Assembly (NCBI RefSeq): GCF_963678635.1 | Contig: NC_087068.1 | Span: 31,684,318 to 31,748,317, forward strand | Direction: 5' to 3' | Length of the DNA stretch: 64,000 nt | Origin: Symsagittifera roscoffensis | Taxonomy: Eukaryota; Xenacoelomorpha; Acoela; Convolutidae | Shown: positions 63,340 to 64,000 of the stretch, in pieces | Layout: each line of letters starts with the position of its first letter | Numbering within the stretch: position 1 is the first letter of the stretch | The notes under the pieces: model-generated | Database searches by the model: none | Told to the model about the DNA's origin: nothing | Seen by the model: only the letters and a program-made list of their open reading frames with translations | Translations under genes and position numbers: made by a program

Positions 63340-64000
63340 GATGAAGTGGGTTACTTTACAAATTGGACTTAGCCCAAAAACCTTAGTTGTTTCTCTACTA
63401 AAACAAAAGAGGAAGGTAAAAATTTAAGAGAAAATGAAATCTTCCCGAAAAAATAACATTCTCTGACAAAAAATTAAGGAGACGCCGCTTCTCTAAGAAA
63501 AATTGTCGCAATCCTGCAACCCGATTGAACCCTTCATCCCAGATTTGACAACAGCGTAGTTTATAAGTAAAGTAAGTAACGGGCAAAACTGCAAAAACTT
63601 GACTTTCCGAAATCAATAACTTTTTTCTGCAAAAAGATCATAGCCGCGTTAGCAGAGATTCCCAAAACCAGGTTCCTTAATTCACCACTTTGAATTGGCT
63701 GAATATTTTTCGAGAAAAGTCAAAGAAGTTTCCAAAAAACAATCAATTAATCAAAAATTTTCTTTTACGAAAGTCATAGCTTTAATTGTGAAAAGTTTGT
63801 GGGTATAGCCTCTTATACAGATCAGACTAACACAATTTTTTCTTTGATTGAACGCAAAAACTCAGATTAGAGAGGGTAGTTTGCGAGAAAATTAATTAAT
63901 TTCAAAAACAGGTAAAAACAACAATCTTTTCCGAGGGCTTTATCTTTTGTGTTAAGCAATTGGGCTTTATTGACAAGGCAGGGGAGCTTCCCGCATCACG
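63340..64000. repeat. Degenerate ~165-bp repeats, running off the window
   Basis: GTTTCTCTACTAAAA, GCCGCTTCTCTAAGAAAAAT, GATTGAACCCTTCATC, TCGAGAAAAGTCAAAGAAGT and TTGCGAGAAAATTAATTAAT recur in the same order as at 53.1-54.0 kb. Confidence 0.7.

Overview
The window looks like AT-rich nuclear DNA from an invertebrate animal. Its genes have GT-AG introns and match well-known metazoan families (PPP1R8, RBM7, IER3IP1, UQCRQ, MMAB, phospholipid scramblase, CAP/SCP proteins). Most of the rest is transposons, satellites and foldback repeats. The species cannot be told from the sequence.

Left third (1-24 kb). Positions 1 to about 5950 hold the 5' half of an LTR retrotransposon on the minus strand, cut by the window edge. 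It has one long gag-protease frame, a 523-codon open frame before it separated by a single in-frame stop, and a further 119-codon frame upstream. From 6584 to 19167 the plus strand carries the last five coding exons of a phospholipid scramblase gene. They were found by eye and join in phase at consensus splice sites. The first visible intron contains a complete Ty3/gypsy element (7021-13424) with two LTRs and a perfect GTGGT target duplication. Later introns hold MITEs and a broken DNA polymerase B-like fragment. A deleted relative of the first retrotransposon lies at 21.3-23.8 kb.

Middle (24-44 kb). Two CAP-superfamily genes on the plus strand (24030-24759 and 32792-34174) flank repeat arrays: clusters of a 15-bp palindrome around a roughly 170-bp tandem array (25.4-26.9 kb), and a satellite with higher-order units of about 1055 bp that have taken in a MITE (27.0-31.8 kb). 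A sister satellite with units of about 525 bp fills 35.4-38.0 kb. From 38.6 to 43.2 kb lie a hAT-type MITE with near-perfect 8-bp target duplications, an element ending in iterated CGACTAGCATAAA, a hAT transposase fragment and two long foldbacks.

Right third (44-64 kb). A recent tandem duplication (units about 3.36 kb) carries the terminal exon of MMAB, a small mitochondrial-type membrane protein gene and a palindromic pogo-like MITE. To its right, all on the minus strand, are MMAB, UQCRQ, IER3IP1, RBM7 and PPP1R8. Each, like the small membrane protein gene, has a splice-acceptor-like sequence 0-10 nt before its start codon. UQCRQ, MMAB and the membrane protein are only about 240-265 bp apart. 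This fits spliced-leader trans-splicing and perhaps a mitochondrial-protein operon, though short 5'UTR introns are an alternative. The rest is a diverged tandem repeat of about 165 bp with a recurring hairpin-containing head.
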